A stretch of 64,000 nucleotides of DNA from Latrodectus hesperus (lineage: Eukaryota > Arthropoda > Arachnida > Araneae > Theridiidae), in contig CM075862.1 of NCBI GenBank assembly GCA_037975125.1, positions 47,223,020-47,287,019 of the forward strand, written 5' to 3'. The position numbers and the translations under genes were made by a program. This document shows positions 14,668-30,042 of the stretch, piece after piece; positions within the stretch are counted from its first letter, which is position 1, and each line of letters begins with the position of its first letter. Under the pieces are notes generated by a model that did not search any database, had not been told where the DNA came from, and saw nothing but the letters and a program-made list of their open reading frames with translations.

Positions 14668-15952
14668 TAATAAATAGCATTTATTCATTACTACTCAGTG
14701 CAATAACAGTCGAATATGCTTAGAATTAAATAAAAAAAGTTTCGCTAGAAAATGCATTACATCACAATAGTAACGGAAAACTTTTAATACGTTTTTAAGT
14801 GTTTATTTTAGATTCTTCAAGTTTTAGGCGTTTGATGAGAAGTATAAGTAGAGCATAGCGGCATTTTTGATTAAATTTCTAAAAACATCACTGGAATAAA
14901 AATGAAAAAAAAAACTTGTTTATTTTTCTTCGAAAAGTATTTTAAAATCATCCCAGTATTTCTTATATACTATTTTCCGCTGGTGTAATGCTGAAATCGA
15001 AAATAAAAATAAAATAAATACATACATCTGCCCATCGGTTTGATGAAAATGCTTTTGGAACTCTGGTATTCGGATAACAATTTTATTTCACGCATTAAGG
15101 ATATTGCAGCACAAGGAAGTAAAAAGGTTGGAGCGTGTTCCGGAATGCAATCATAGTCGCAAAAATTGAATATCTGAAAGATAATCATAGATAAACAAAT
15201 ACTTACTGAAAACAGCAAATAAATTATTATTTAAGGGTAACAACTTTATCATAGCCAATGATATAAAAATATAGCATATGTTCGATCATTTTTACTAATA
15301 AAACTTTACACTATGAGTTTATAAATCTTTTAACAAAATAAGCACATAATCATATCTATAATTATTATAAATTAATCAACACATGCAATACACTTTTCTC
15401 TCTTGATATTTAATAATCAAAGGTATTTTCAGCTTTATTTAAGATATATTAGGAAACAGATGTGAACATCTTTATACTTAGAGGCATATATCAAAAACAA
15501 CAGACATGCATAAAATATCAACTTATACAAAATAAAGTTTTAAGGACTTTTAAAAAAAATTAAAAATACTTTACCTATTATTATTATTTGTTCTTTAAAA
15601 TTATGAAAGCATATAAAAGTATAATAATTAAATTCCTCTTTTGCCTTTCACTTAAGAACTCACAAGACATTTACGTATGTTTTATAGATCCTCTCGGTTA
15701 TAAAGGTGCTGCCCACAGCTCTCAAGGCCTTTATGCATGACCCCTTATAGATAAACACGAGAAAAAGTCATATTAGTTAGGTGAATGAGTAATGGTTAGT
15801 TGATACAAGTAGTTAGCAAACCATCTTAAAATAAAGAATTGGAAGTCTGAAACGAAGAGCAGAAACGCGTGTTAGAAATAATATTTTTCAACGCGCGAAT
15901 CATGGTACCCCTTTTATATGATAAATCAACGAATATCTGTTATATATAATAA

Positions 15953-15955
<3 letters not shown>
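14668..15955. other. AT-rich sequence without recognised feature
   Basis: An 82-codon minus-strand frame at 14970-15218 is not recognised. The patch 15650-15910 is less AT-rich but has no identifiable structure. Confidence 0.35.
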
Positions 15956-16043
<88 letters not shown>

Positions 16044-16050
16044 TATATAT
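15956..16050. repeat. (TA)n microsatellite with CA end
   Basis: TA run followed by a short ACACAC block and ATATATATG. Confidence 0.93.
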
Positions 16051-16146
16051 GTATATCTTATTTTGATCTTAATAATGTGTATTGTTTGAAATTTATATCA
16101 TTAACTCAATAGCTCAAACTCTTATCTATAGCTCAAAAGAAGTGGT

Positions 16147-16413
16147 GCCGCCAGCCTTGTCTAGTGGTCAGAGTCCCTGACTACGGATAGGGAGGTCTTG
16201 GGTTCGAATCCCAATTCTGTCATTAATGGATCTCTATTTATCCTGTCTTTGTCTTTTCTGAGTATGAATGTGTTGTAAATGGTTGCCTACCCTATAAACG
16301 GGTCTCTATAGCATGTGTGTACTGAAGAAGTCGGACTCCACACCAAAATATGGTTCAGTTGAAAAAGTTGAGCAGCGAACCCCAAATTGCCAGCCTAGCT
16401 GGCACACAACAAC
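16147..16413 (+). mobile_element. tRNA-derived SINE, family A, full-length
   Basis: The head reads GCCGCCAGCC, A box TCTAGTGGTCAGAG, B box GGTTCGAATCCC. The body has the shared ATGGTTGCCTACCCTATAAA, GAAGTCGGACTCC and ATGGTTCAGTTG blocks, and the 3' end is CTAGCTGGCACACAACAAC. It is in the same family as 14277-14560 but in opposite orientation. No clear target-site duplication was found. Confidence 0.85.
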
Positions 16414-17159
16414 TATTTTTACATTTTTTAAACTTTTGAAATTTAATAATCAGAGTATTGAAAAATATTCTCTATTGCACGCCATTAATATCCGTTTATC
16501 GTATAATGGCTATCAGCATTATGAAAATGTTGTTTCAAATTGATATGCTTGTCAGATATTAATCAAGGATTGTGGTTGATTTCATTAGTTATTGCGTTTA
16601 AATTTATTCATGAAATTTAAAAATAAAACTCTCTGTATTTAAAATTAATGAATTATAAATGCTGTAAATGGATATCGTATGATACAATATTCTTTCAGAT
16701 AACTTTTACGCCATTTGAAAATGTTTTAAAATCTAGTTAAAGAAACTGCATAGAATATTTCATTGTGCTGTTTCAATGTCCGTTAATATAATAATTAAGT
16801 GATATAATTTACTTTAAAAAAGCTTTCACAGAGAATGCAAGCAGCAATGTTTTAGTTCGGAAAGACGGCGTTTTCATTACCAGATTGTATCCAGTACTCT
16901 AAACTCAACCCAGCCTTTGATCCGTAGATTTCACAAATGGTAAAGGCGTAAAAAATATGGCCATTGTTGCAATGTCCTCCAAAGGAAAATATATTCTGGC
17001 AATATTCAATAAATTTGTTGGGTCGTCCTCTTTCAAATCATGTCGACCTACTTTCCAGAAAAGGTCAGTCTTTACCTCACGCTGTTTCTCATCGAATCAT
17101 GATAAAAAAGTTATACAAATCTTATCTTTGGCCACGAAAACAAGTCTATGATTGCATTC
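16414..17159. other. Sequence without recognised gene
   Basis: The less AT-rich part 16850-17150 has two overlapping plus-strand frames of 64 and 86 codons that match nothing I recognise. Confidence 0.3.
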
Positions 17160-17371
17160 TATTCGGCATAGATGTACTTTCTCTCTCTATCTATTCTGTC
17201 TTTGTCATTTCCTTGTATGAATGAGGAGTGAATGGTTGCCTACCCTATAAACGTGTCCCTATGGCATGTCTGTACTGCAGAAGTCGGACTACACACCAAA
17301 ATATGGTTCAGTTGAGAAAGTGGAGCAGCGCACCCCATATTGCCAGCTTAGCTGGCACACGACAACAACAA
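17160..17371 (+). mobile_element. tRNA-derived SINE, family A, 5'-truncated
   Basis: It starts inside the family A sequence at TTCGGCATAGATGTAC, just downstream of where the B box should be. It continues through GTTGCCTACCCTATAAACG, GAAGTCGGACT and ATGGTTCAGTTG to a CACACGACAACAACAATAG tail. The tRNA-like head is missing. 5' truncation is usual for elements mobilised by LINE reverse transcription. Confidence 0.85.
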
Positions 17372-18739
17372 TAGTAGTGGTATTATTGATTTACTTTTTT
17401 GTTGCTGAGAGAATGAATTTGAAATTTTAATTCTACTTTATTTGTTTTCTTAGATGATCTTAAAAAATTATAGCACGTGTAATTTTATAGTTAATTTTTA
17501 GTATTTTATTTCTTATTAATAATTATATTCGAAATCCGTTTAAGGATTTTTTTTGATGATAAGTATATTAAAAATAATTGTTTATATATTCTTCACGAAA
17601 ATGGCAAAATATGAAAATTTAAGCATTTTATGCTCAAATTTCACAATGCTAATTCTTTTTAGGTTCTCTTAGCTGAAAACATTTACCTTTTTACTTTCAG
17701 AATACTTTTCTGAAAACAGTTGGTGTTGTTTTTGAAAAAAAAAAGTTTCTTTTATTCAAGCAAATATTATTATGTTTAAAGTTGATGTTTGTGTATTATG
17801 TGCACAAAGATATAATCAGAAAAAAAAATTTTTTTTCTATTTTTTTGAAAACAGAGCGCCATGAAATTTGTAAAACATAGAAATGAGTAGGGATTATTTT
17901 ACTGCATAAAAAATTGCAATTTTTTAAAATTTTTTATGTAAAAAAAGTATGTTTGAATTCCTGAGTGGAAATATATTGTTTATTTCTCATTCATTTGATC
18001 TGTTCGTGTTCGCTTTTAATAAATATACTTCTATTTTTTATTTATTTTGTTTCGTATAAACTATATTCTAATTTAAAAAAAAATATTTCATACAAACAAT
18101 ATGCCAAACTTATTCGAATGGAAGCCTTACTGAAGTTTCAATGTGATCTTAATAATCTTACAGAATGAAATTTGTTTGCAAATACAAGTACGGCTTCATT
18201 TCTCCTTTACCAATAATGCTTGAACTTTAATTCAATTTCGATCTTGTGAAAATAAACATATTTAAATATATGCTTTTGAATTCTATTCTCCTTGTTGTAA
18301 CAAAAACAAGAGATATGTATCAGTTTCGCTTGACAGGTTTATTTCTTACATTGCAGTGCTCTCAAAAATGTTTTTTTTAAAAAATAGTTTACTTGTTTGG
18401 GTTTTGAATGTTAGGGAATAACTATGTATGACATTAAAATTGTCCTGCTAAAATATTTGTATTTTGATCAAACAGAGTATACAGCGTAAACATATATGAC
18501 ATGATTTTAAAGTTACTAATTTGGCTATTTTCAGTATAAAACCGGCAAATACCTTACAGTTAAAATTTAATAAATCTAATTATAAAAAATGTTCAAATAA
18601 TTGTAATAAAAAGTTAAGCAGATAATTTAATTTATTTGCAGAATTTTCAGTTACATTTTAGAATAAATGTCATTATTATTCTCTTCTTTTAGCTTTTTTT
18701 TAAATAAGGCATGTGAAACGTTATAGATTTTTCTTTAAA
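17372..18739. other. AT-rich sequence without recognised feature
   Basis: No gene-like frame or repeat was recognised. Confidence 0.35.
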
Positions 18740-19190
18740 AAGATTTAGTCCGCATATAAATTATATGACCATAAACAAATAAAATTGAATTCAATATATA
18801 ACCTTCTTAAATTAAACTAATTTAATTAAAATATTTTTAATACTATTATGATTCTAATACTTGTGTTTTCAAATTAAAGTATGATATATCGAAGAGCATC
18901 TTTTAGTTAGTAAAAAAAGTCCACATGTAATTATGTGACTTTTAGTGAATTCACTTAAAAGATACAAATAATATCACTTTAATTAGATTAACTAAAAGCA
19001 GACAGCTAAAATCAGGACAGCAATAATTTCTAAATCATTACAAAGCAAATAGATTAATCTCATTCATTAGATCAAAAAATTTTAATTTATTTTGCACTTT
19101 CGTTTGAGTTTTAAAAGTAAAGCTCGGTACAACAACATGAATCTTGTTATTCGATTGATTTGGTCCACGTATTATTATGTGGCACCAAAG
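18740..19190. repeat. Three recurrences of a short hairpin motif
   Basis: A GTCCRC-AT-rich-ATGTG/ATATGAC hairpin occurs near 18748 (GTCCGCATATAAATTATATG), 18919 (GTCCACATGTAATTATGTG) and 19171 (GTCCACGTATTATTATGTGG). Spacing is irregular, about 170 and 250 bp, and the sequence between the motifs is not clearly repeated. Confidence 0.35.

Positions 19191-22408
<3,218 letters not shown>

Positions 22409-22473
<65 letters not shown>
22409..22473. repeat. (TA)n microsatellite
   Basis: TA run of about 65 bp immediately upstream of the 64-bp minisatellite. Confidence 0.93.
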
Positions 22474-22479
<6 letters not shown>

Positions 22480-22486
22480 TATAGAT

Positions 22487-22900
22487 AGATGAACTTAATT
22501 ATTTCTATAGAAAGGTTAGTAAAGATGTAAGGGATTTACGTATATTACAGATAAATTTACCTGTTCTATAAGTAGATCACTGATAAATTTGTGGATTCAA
22601 GTATATATAAATGAGAATATACCATTTCTTTTGAATAGACTAGTGAGGATTTTGTGGATTAATGTAGATGACGGTTATTTTAAGTATTCTTTTCTTTAAT
22701 TTATCTGTGGAGATTTTGTAGAACTACGCATCTACAGGTAGAACTACCGGTGAATTAAATTATTCACTTAAAAGTTAATGATGATTTGTGGATCCAGGTA
22801 GTTATAGGTAAATTTAATTATCTAAATATAGATCAGTATTGATTTTAGTGACCCACGCACACATAGGTTGATTTAGTAATTTAATTAATTAGATCAGTAT
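22487..22900. repeat. Degenerate minisatellite, period about 64 bp
   Basis: The motif GATTTTGTGGATT or close variants recurs at about 22527 (GTAAGGGATT), 22591 (GTGGATTCAAG), 22654 (GTGGATTAATG), 22718 (GTAGAACTACG), 22788 (GTGGATCCAGG) and 22848 (GTGACCCACG). Each is followed by a GTAGATATAGGTAAATTTA-like block and preceded by a TAGATCAGTGA-like block. Spacings are 64, 63, 64, 70 and 60 bp. About six units are present, strongly diverged. Confidence 0.65.
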
Positions 22901-23479
22901 AATTTTTAATAACGAAGATACAATTTTTTTTCTTTCTTAGTTTTAAATTTTACAAATTTATTATTTCTCTACACATATATTTTCAATTATACACATATCT
23001 ACACATAGTTTACATTGTATACTTAAGATGAAGTTTAGTTTATTTGCTTATGTTAATAGTATTTATAAGCTAAAATATTGAAATATATACTGTCTATTCA
23101 ACTATAAAATGTCAATTTTTAGAATAAACTAGTTTTAAGAACTTATATAATGTATTATTCAATAATATTTAAGGCAATTTTCTATTTATAAGAAAATAAA
23201 AAATTATTTATGTTGAATATTTCGTCAACTGGACATTATTTTACAGATAATTTATTGCATAGTAATTTATTGATATACACTGATACGATATAGCCTTAAA
23301 TTCTTTTCATTTGTCATTGTATACACTAGATTTACTAAAATGCTTAACTCTAACAAAACTTTCTCCATATCATTTGCCAAACAGGAATCAATACTTAAAG
23401 TTCTCATTGCATCAATTACTTTTCTAAAGGAACGAACTGAAGAGAAACTCTTTCAAGGTTGGAGGGTGATTCGAATTCA
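22901..23479. other. AT-rich sequence without recognised feature
   Basis: Nothing supportable was seen. Confidence 0.35.
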
Positions 23480-23605
23480 TTCCCGGGAATAATCGAATTA
23501 TTCCAAGCAGAAACTTACGCTGAGTGTTGGTCGTTGGCAATAAATTAAACAATCGCCCGAAATAAATCGACTTTACGATAAATATCTCCAAAACAAAATT
23601 GGTTC
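23480..23605. repeat. Diverged dispersed repeat, copy 2
   Basis: Pairs with 6500-6625: AATAATCGAATTATTCC, then AATAAATTAAACAATCGC, then CGATAAATATC, in the same order and at similar spacing. Confidence 0.4.
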
Positions 23606-24465
23606 AAGTGCTTTGAATTAGGAATAAGAGTTTAATTTGGCAAGCTTTCTCTTAAGTGTGTCATCTTCTGATGATATTTATTAGTTCATTTTAAGCTTTC
23701 ACTTGATTTGAGAGTGTTTAAGTAGATGTTAGAGAAATTTAGAATGGAATGAAATATATTAAGTGTAATGCTTTCTATTAGAATGTTAATAATATAGTAA
23801 GTGTACATCAGATATTCCTCGAAAATGCTGCAAAATTTTAAAAGAAAAGAAAGCAGTGGTAAAGCAAATTCAGAAATTTCTCTTGTAGAAATTTTTACCA
23901 ATTCCAAACTGAAACAGCTTCGCTATGATTCCTAGAATTTGTTAGCTAGTACTAAAAATCTAAAAATTATTTATTTCTGTTTTCCTTTAATTTTTCTGGT
24001 CTCTCATTTTTCAACTAATTTTTTTTCTAAGCGAAATTTTAAAATTTTATTCAGCAAATTATAATTTTTACGATTAATAACTAAACTTTTTTTTAAATTG
24101 AAATTCATTTTTTAAGAATTACTGAATCTTATAGAAGTTTTCGCTGAAAAATGTACTTAAGAAAAATAAAAATAAAAATTAACTGAAATAAATAGGCATA
24201 AATGCATGTATTTAATGTAAGAGATAAATAATATAATGATAATTTTTCAAATTATTTAAGTAATAATTTGTTATACGATATTGATGATAAATGATGTGAT
24301 ATCACTGAAAATGCAGCAGAAACGTTGTCTTACCCCAAATAACAATAGAATTATGATGGATATTAAAGGAATATGTACTTTTTTAGTCTGAAAACCAATC
24401 GAACTCTCGAACAAAACGCGTGCGTTTTTTTAAACACATCCATTCTTAAATTATACACTTATTTG
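23606..24465. other. AT-rich sequence without recognised feature
   Basis: A 73-codon minus-strand frame at 23686-23907 is not recognised. Confidence 0.3.
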
Positions 24466-24516
24466 GAAAAATCATCTAATGAGATCACAGCGTATCTGCT
24501 TTCTAGATGATTTTTC
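24466..24516. repeat. Perfect 13-bp inverted repeat
   Basis: GAAAAATCATCTA (24466-24478) and its exact reverse complement (24504-24516) are separated by 25 bases. It could form a hairpin; function is unknown. Confidence 0.75.
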
Positions 24517-24589
24517 TATTAAGCTTGAATTAGTTGCGAGATACTAGAATTAAAAGGAAGAAGGAATTTTGTGATATTTTTTACTAACG

Positions 24590-24860
24590 ATGAGCACTAC
24601 GTGAGTAACCCATAGCCACAAGGCCAGAAATTGATACTCATTTATCGTATCCAGGTGGGTACATGTGAATCAAATGACACGGGCAAGTCGCTAAATACTC
24701 ATTTATAGAATGAACCACATTCATTCATCATCTCAGGAGAAATGACAGAGAAATACAGAGAGAGAGAGAGAGAAATGAATATCCATGCCTGAGCTGAGAT
24801 TTGAACTCGGGACGAACAGCCTAAAAGTCAGGAAAACTAACCATTCAGTTACCCGTCGAC
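24590..24860 (-). mobile_element. tRNA-derived SINE, family B
   Basis: On the minus strand the A-box region is TGAATGGTTAG, the B box is GAGTTCAAATCTCAG, then CAGGCATGGATATTCATT. A TC-rich stretch, a TCTATAAATGAGT block and the 3' block ATTTCTGGCCTTGTGG follow. The same order occurs in the copy at 50120-50427, so the two form one family distinct from family A. Target-site duplication is unclear. Confidence 0.75.
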
Positions 24861-25738
24861 TTGGAATAACACTTCTATCAATTTCTGTAACTCGCAGATC
24901 CTCGCATCAATTTCTGTAACTTTCTTTCTACAGTTGATAAGTTCATCTAATTACTGTTCTGTGCACAACATTCAAATATTCAATTACATTAGTTTTTAAT
25001 TCAAGAATTTACTTTGGTACAACACTCACTCTCTTTAAAGTGCAATATTATGTACATCACAGTACAATTGTTCTTAAAAGAGACTGTGTGCATAGTAAAC
25101 AACATACCTTATAGAGACTGGTTCAAAGGTTCGATCCCATAAACCGTTGATGAACAGGTAATTGATATTGCTTTTCTGTCTTCTGCCAGCAAGTCTATTA
25201 GACTGGATGCTAAGGAATTTTAAAGGTTTTCCTTACTTGTTACAAGTGAATATAGTCTACCATTTATGAAACGTCCTCCGTGAAAGCAATTAAATTGTAG
25301 ACATTCAAACATCTGTCATCAGCTTATGGCCATTATGTTGCCCAAAATGGGGTGACAAATTTTCTGATTTAAGACATAATTTATTTTTTGAAGTATGACA
25401 TTGCTATATCATGACACATTAAAATGGACACTCTACGATGAAATAAAACAGAAATAAATTTATCAAATGATACATTGATAAATTCAAACAATATATATAA
25501 ATATATCACACACAGTAACTGCATTTATATTAGCTTAAATAATCTAGCTAGAGCTGGTGTTGGAGGAGTAACATTGCCTTCTACTCCTCTAACTTATATA
25601 TAGTTATTTTCTAAATATAATCCAAAGAACAAGGCCATTTGGTTAGTCCCACCTATACACTGATGGTATCAGAGTAAGCGTCAAAGCAGCTTCGGAATGA
25701 CAGTAGACAACATCAAAATGTCCTTATCTGATAATTTA
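24861..25738. other. Sequence without recognised gene; possible SINE head near 25130
   Basis: A perfect B-box-like GGTTCGATCCC lies at about 25129, but no convincing A box was found upstream. A tRNA-derived repeat is possible, not established. The flank at 25600-25738 may already belong to the LINE fragment that follows. Confidence 0.3.
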
Positions 25739-26000
25739 GTAGCCATCTGTCATTAATAAATTTTGTTGGTAGTAATAAAAACTTCAAGATTTGCACTGAG
25801 TGCTTTTCTGCACAGACCTCCACTGGCCACATTTTGTCTTGTCTGCGGGTCACCAAGCAGGGAGTGGTTCAAGATCCTCCTTTTGTAATAGACTTCTTCA
25901 CGTTGAATGAACCTGATTTAGCTCTGCTGTTGAAGAGGATGAGAAACAAGAATATACTATCTTGGGTTCACCTTCTTAAATGCATCGCATTCATAAGCAT
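25739..26000 (+). pseudogene. Non-LTR retrotransposon (LINE) ORF2 C-terminal fragment
   Basis: One plus-strand frame reads SHLSLINFVGSNKNFKICTE then CFSAQTSTGHILSCLRVTK and QGVVQDPPFVIDFF, which continues towards LALLLKRM. It carries a CX2CX8HX3C zinc-binding pattern (CTEC...H...C), followed by the (D)PPFVIDFF-like block that closes ORF2 in jockey/I-type LINEs. The frame stays open to 26187, but the later part is low-complexity and probably flank. Endonuclease and reverse transcriptase are not in the window, as expected for 5'-truncated LINE insertions. No Met start is implied; the ATG-like position inside the motif is incidental. Confidence 0.6.
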
Positions 26001-26187
26001 CAAAGAGGAATCAATCGAAGTAAAATATATTTATTTGGCCAGACATTTTGTGAATTTACTCTGTTATTATAGAGCTATTTTTAACTACTTTGTTCCCTAT
26101 TTGATTATTCATTTTCTTTTCTATTTCTTAGAATCATATAATTTTTTGCATCTTGCTGGACTTTGTGAAGAATGCTTTATTTGGTAA

Positions 26188-27437
26188 AGTAACGAAAATA
26201 ATTATCATATATTCGTCTTCTGTTAACAATGTTGTTGCTTGTAAGAGAAAAGATGTAGTTCTGAAATACGTAAGCAAATGATTGTATTTTGCATCCTGCA
26301 AGCTAAATGCTTTTCACTATTTTTAAAAAAATACCGCATATACTTCAATGCTTTTTTTTCGAAAAACATTTTGGCTGTTTGATGGTTGACTTTAAAACGC
26401 ACAATACATTCTCTTCTGGAAAATTGTTTAGTTGATGATGAAATTATGAATTTCAAGTTTCTTTTATCAATTTCCTTTGAAATTATGAAGGAAACTTTCA
26501 GATGTGGACGTGTAGGAATAATAAACTTATTTTTTTTCAATATAAACCAGGATTAAACTCGCGAGAACATTTCTGACAACAAGTTTGATTAAAGTGTTAG
26601 GTACAAAATTATCCTCGATTCAACCTGTTTATAAAAAATTTGAAATTTTTAAGGTTTTCTACTCATAGTTTTTGACATTTTGAAAAAAAAATTACAAAAA
26701 GTTTTGCAAAATAACTGTTTTTTCCTAGGTAGCAGTTACACCATTTTTTTACTTTAAAAGAGTTGTAGTTCATAGTTTAATATAATACGACAGTGATTAA
26801 GCCTATTACAAGCGAATGATGATTTGAACAGACAAAATCTCTTATTTGAAATAATAGGTTCAAATTAATTAAACCAGTTACATGAGAACGAGATTCTGGG
26901 AAGATGATATTTTTTGTCCAGAACAATATGCTCAATCTTAGTCATTAGCAGCATTATTTACAACAAAAAAAAACTTGCTACACACACAACTTTACTTAAA
27001 TATTTTGTTTAAAATGGATGGTTGTGTAATTATGCTAACAACTTATTCATAGGGAAACTGAAATTTCACAATTCTTTTTAATGATATGTCAAAAATGAAA
27101 TAACAGGATTTTTGTACAATAACCGCGCATTAATTTATTACCGGAATAACAAATGAAGAATGAATAACACAAAATAAGCAGTTTAATTATTCTTCGCCCT
27201 TGCAATAAGATCTTGAAGTAAGATCTTCACTCTTGCAGTTTCATGAGCATGATATTCTGGTTGATTTGTTTTTATCCACAATAATACGTTTAAGTTCGAT
27301 AATAAACCTCATTACACTAAATATATGCATAAAAAAATAATCACATACAAGAAACTGCTTGAATAGTTTGCTTAAAGAGGTCATTTGTCAAATCCAAAAG
27401 TATTCTTGAATCCCATGACTAAAAATACTTTAGGATG
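26188..27437. other. AT-rich sequence without recognised gene
   Basis: A 105-codon minus-strand frame at 26223-26540 is basic and unrecognised. Nothing else stands out. Confidence 0.3.
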
Positions 27438-27477
27438 ATAATAGGATGAGTTTTAAGTTTAAAACTCATCCTATTAT
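27438..27477. repeat. 40-bp near-perfect palindrome
   Basis: ATAATAGGATGAGTTTT and its exact reverse complement surround a 6-base centre that also pairs in part. A direct partial copy of the arm (TTTTAGGATGAGTTT) lies at about 27502-27517. Confidence 0.85.
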
Positions 27478-27534
27478 AATATTACTTAAAAATTAATAAG
27501 TTTTAGGATGAGTTTCTAATATAATTTGATGTGT

Positions 27535-27832
27535 TTGTGCACCAGCATACTTCTCTGTACTGAGATCTGAGTTTGGCTCTACCAGATAGATGAAAGATGC
27601 CTGATGGGAGTATTTGTCATTTGGTAACAGGGACCACTTGGAAAATACACAAATGCTATATTAACAGATATCATTTCACTTGGAGGGCATTGTGACTATG
27701 ATGCATTTAACTTGTTCGAGCCATCTTTAGTGGACACGATGTCTCTCAGTTGACTCGAAATTAGAAATCATTTCCTTTCAACAATTAGAGCAATGCCTTA
27801 ACCAATCCGGTCATTGAGCCTTCTATACCTTG
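27535..27832 (-). mobile_element. tRNA-derived SINE, family C (probable)
   Basis: On the minus strand, near 27815, the A box reads CCGGATTGGTTAAGGCATTG. About 45 bases on, the B-box-like block is AATTTCGAGTCAAC. The body differs from families A and B. A short TTGATGT occurs at both ends (about 27523 and 27830) and could be the target duplication, but it is too short to be decisive. Confidence 0.55.
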
Positions 27833-27839
27833 ATGTCAT

Positions 27840-28962
27840 TTCTACGTTTAAAAGAGTAGAAATTTATTCATAAAATATGCCATTCAATTTCTTCAAATTT
27901 ATTTATTGGCTTAAATAAATGAGAAGTACATTTAATAAGTTTATAGTACAACGTGTTAGTTTATTAACTAAGATGACAGAATTTTCTGAGGTGATCAAAA
28001 TTTTCTGAGATGAATTGCACAAAATCGTGCAATTTTTAATAATCAAAGAAACCAGTTTGATACAGTAATGAGAATTTCAACACGTGAGTGTCTAATCTAA
28101 GTTTCAGAGGCAACATTTTTATTAACAAAAAAGAAGTCGACTAATTTTAAGAACTTCAAATGAGTAAATTCAAAAATTTGACATTATCCTGTGATAAATC
28201 AGACTTCAGTGTATATAACTATGCAAATGACATATATACATATACATGGTATATTATTTTAAATTTCCTTTTATATAGGCCATTTTTCTATGGCACTATA
28301 CCTTTTGCAAGCGGGTATAGTAATGTCTAAATAGAAATGAATCAGTGTATGAAGCAAGCTTAAGAACAAATTCTTCCAAAACAGTAATCAAGACTATATA
28401 TTCTAGAAGCTTTCGTTTTAATTTAAAAAATATACATTTTTTATTTTAATCATATTGAAAAGCTTTTGGACTGGGTGAATTTTCTAAAATGTGGTTGTAA
28501 AATATTTACAAACTTGTGCTAATTCCAAACATTTTCTTTCCTTATTAATATATCTCTTATGCGATCCTCCATGCTGGAATAAGAAACTGCTAATAGTTAT
28601 TAATATATTTCATCATGCTGAAGAAAAAAAAACTACCCCTTCGCATTGGTAACATCGAATGATTTGTACGTCATAACAATGCTAAAACATATTTGTAATT
28701 TTTTGCCTTGATAGCTGGACATCTAATTCCATAACTGAAAAAATATTTTACTTTTCTCATTAGTAACAGAATTTTCACTTTTAATTGGTCACTGAAATAT
28801 GAACCTATATGACAATTTATAAATTCTTGTATATTATATTATTAACAATATCTCAATTCCTTTTTTAAATAACAAAAACAATTGAAATTTCCAAATGAGA
28901 TAATGTTAAAATGTGTGTGTATGCTTTTACAACTTCCAATTTCATATTTTTCCATTATTATC

Positions 28963-28968
<6 letters not shown>
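27840..28968. other. AT-rich sequence without recognised feature
   Basis: Nothing supportable was seen. Confidence 0.35.
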
Positions 28969-28994
<26 letters not shown>

Positions 28995-28996
<2 letters not shown>

Positions 28997-30042
28997 AGCT
29001 GACCCAGCCACGCGTTGCAGTGGCTGAGTTTTTAAAATACATTGAATCAATTTTTTACTAATTCTTGGGTTCAATCAAGTTAATATTTTCTAAAAAAATT
29101 TAGAATAGGTTCATTGATAGGAGATTAAAAATAAAACTTTTCACCAAAATTTAATAGTAATAGGTAAAGTATCGAAATTTTGAAATTAAGCACAAATCAA
29201 CATATACTTTCTGAATTTACATTTTATTCATCTTATATTAAATTATAGTTTGCAATCAGTGACTTACTTATAAAATATACTATATAAATTAAAGACATCT
29301 AAAAATAAATTGTTATAAATGAGGTAGATAACATTGATATCGAACTATTATTATTTTAATTTTAAATTATATTAAAACTAAAAATTTACTCCGCGGCATT
29401 ATACTGAAATAAAAAAAATTAAAAGAATTTATCATTTGAATAAATAAATTAGATCAAAATGTTCTACTGAATAAATTAATAATTATCAAATTATAAAATA
29501 AAAATAAAAAATAATAAAAGGCTATCAAGAAATACTTACATATTTTCGAGGTGGTATGAAAATTAGAAGAGAAAAACAGTAATAAATAAAATTTTATTTT
29601 ACTATTTATAATATTAAAAATATTCAAACTGAATACTGCACAATAATAACACAATACAAAGTATAATTATGAAAATGATTCACAAAAAATTGTTATAGTA
29701 TCACTATACATTATGAAAATATATGTAAATTCTATATTTAACCACGCGCTTGCGAACGCACGATAATTTTCTCGAAGATGGTATAATCTAGAAAAATAAA
29801 CACGTCGCCATCTGCCGAATACCTGTGCAACTTAGATGCTAAACCGCCATCTATTACGAACTTACAGAACTAACAAAAAAAATTAGGGGTGTACTACCCC
29901 TAACATTTAGGGGGATGAAAAATAGATGTTGGCCAATTCTCATAGATACCGGATAAGCACAAAAAATTTCGTCAAAATCGGTCAAGCCGTTTCGGAGGAG
30001 TATGGCAACGAAAACTGTGACACGAGAATTTTATATATTAGA
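28995..30042 (-). mobile_element. Non-autonomous Helitron, inserted in a (TA)n tract
   Basis: On the minus strand the 5' end is TCTAATATATAAAATTCTCG at 30042 and the 3' end is ...GGTCAGCTTG at 28995. Just before the 3' terminus lies a perfect 7-bp hairpin, CAGCCAC/GTGGCTG, at 29010-29031. These match the Helitron signature: 5' TC, subterminal 3' hairpin, CTRR-like end (here CTTG instead of CTAG), no inverted repeats, and insertion between A and T. The bases outside are A (5') and T (3'), inside a TA run. The 1048-bp interior has no Rep/helicase frame, so mobilisation would need an autonomous partner. Confidence 0.7.

Noticed and set aside
16147..16225. tRNA gene
   Set aside because: A and B boxes are present, but the head does not fold into a full cloverleaf by eye and is joined to a SINE body found elsewhere in the window.
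22487..22900. CRISPR-like array
   Set aside because: Regular spacing but both repeat and spacer parts are diverged copies of one 64-bp unit; and the genome is eukaryotic.
25834..26187. A 117-residue protein starting at the first Met
   Set aside because: The similarity to LINE ORF2 begins upstream of this Met and in the same frame, so the Met is internal and the segment is a retrotransposon fragment.
26223..26540. 105-codon minus-strand open frame as a gene
   Set aside because: Basic, low-complexity translation with no domain, splice or start context that I could support.
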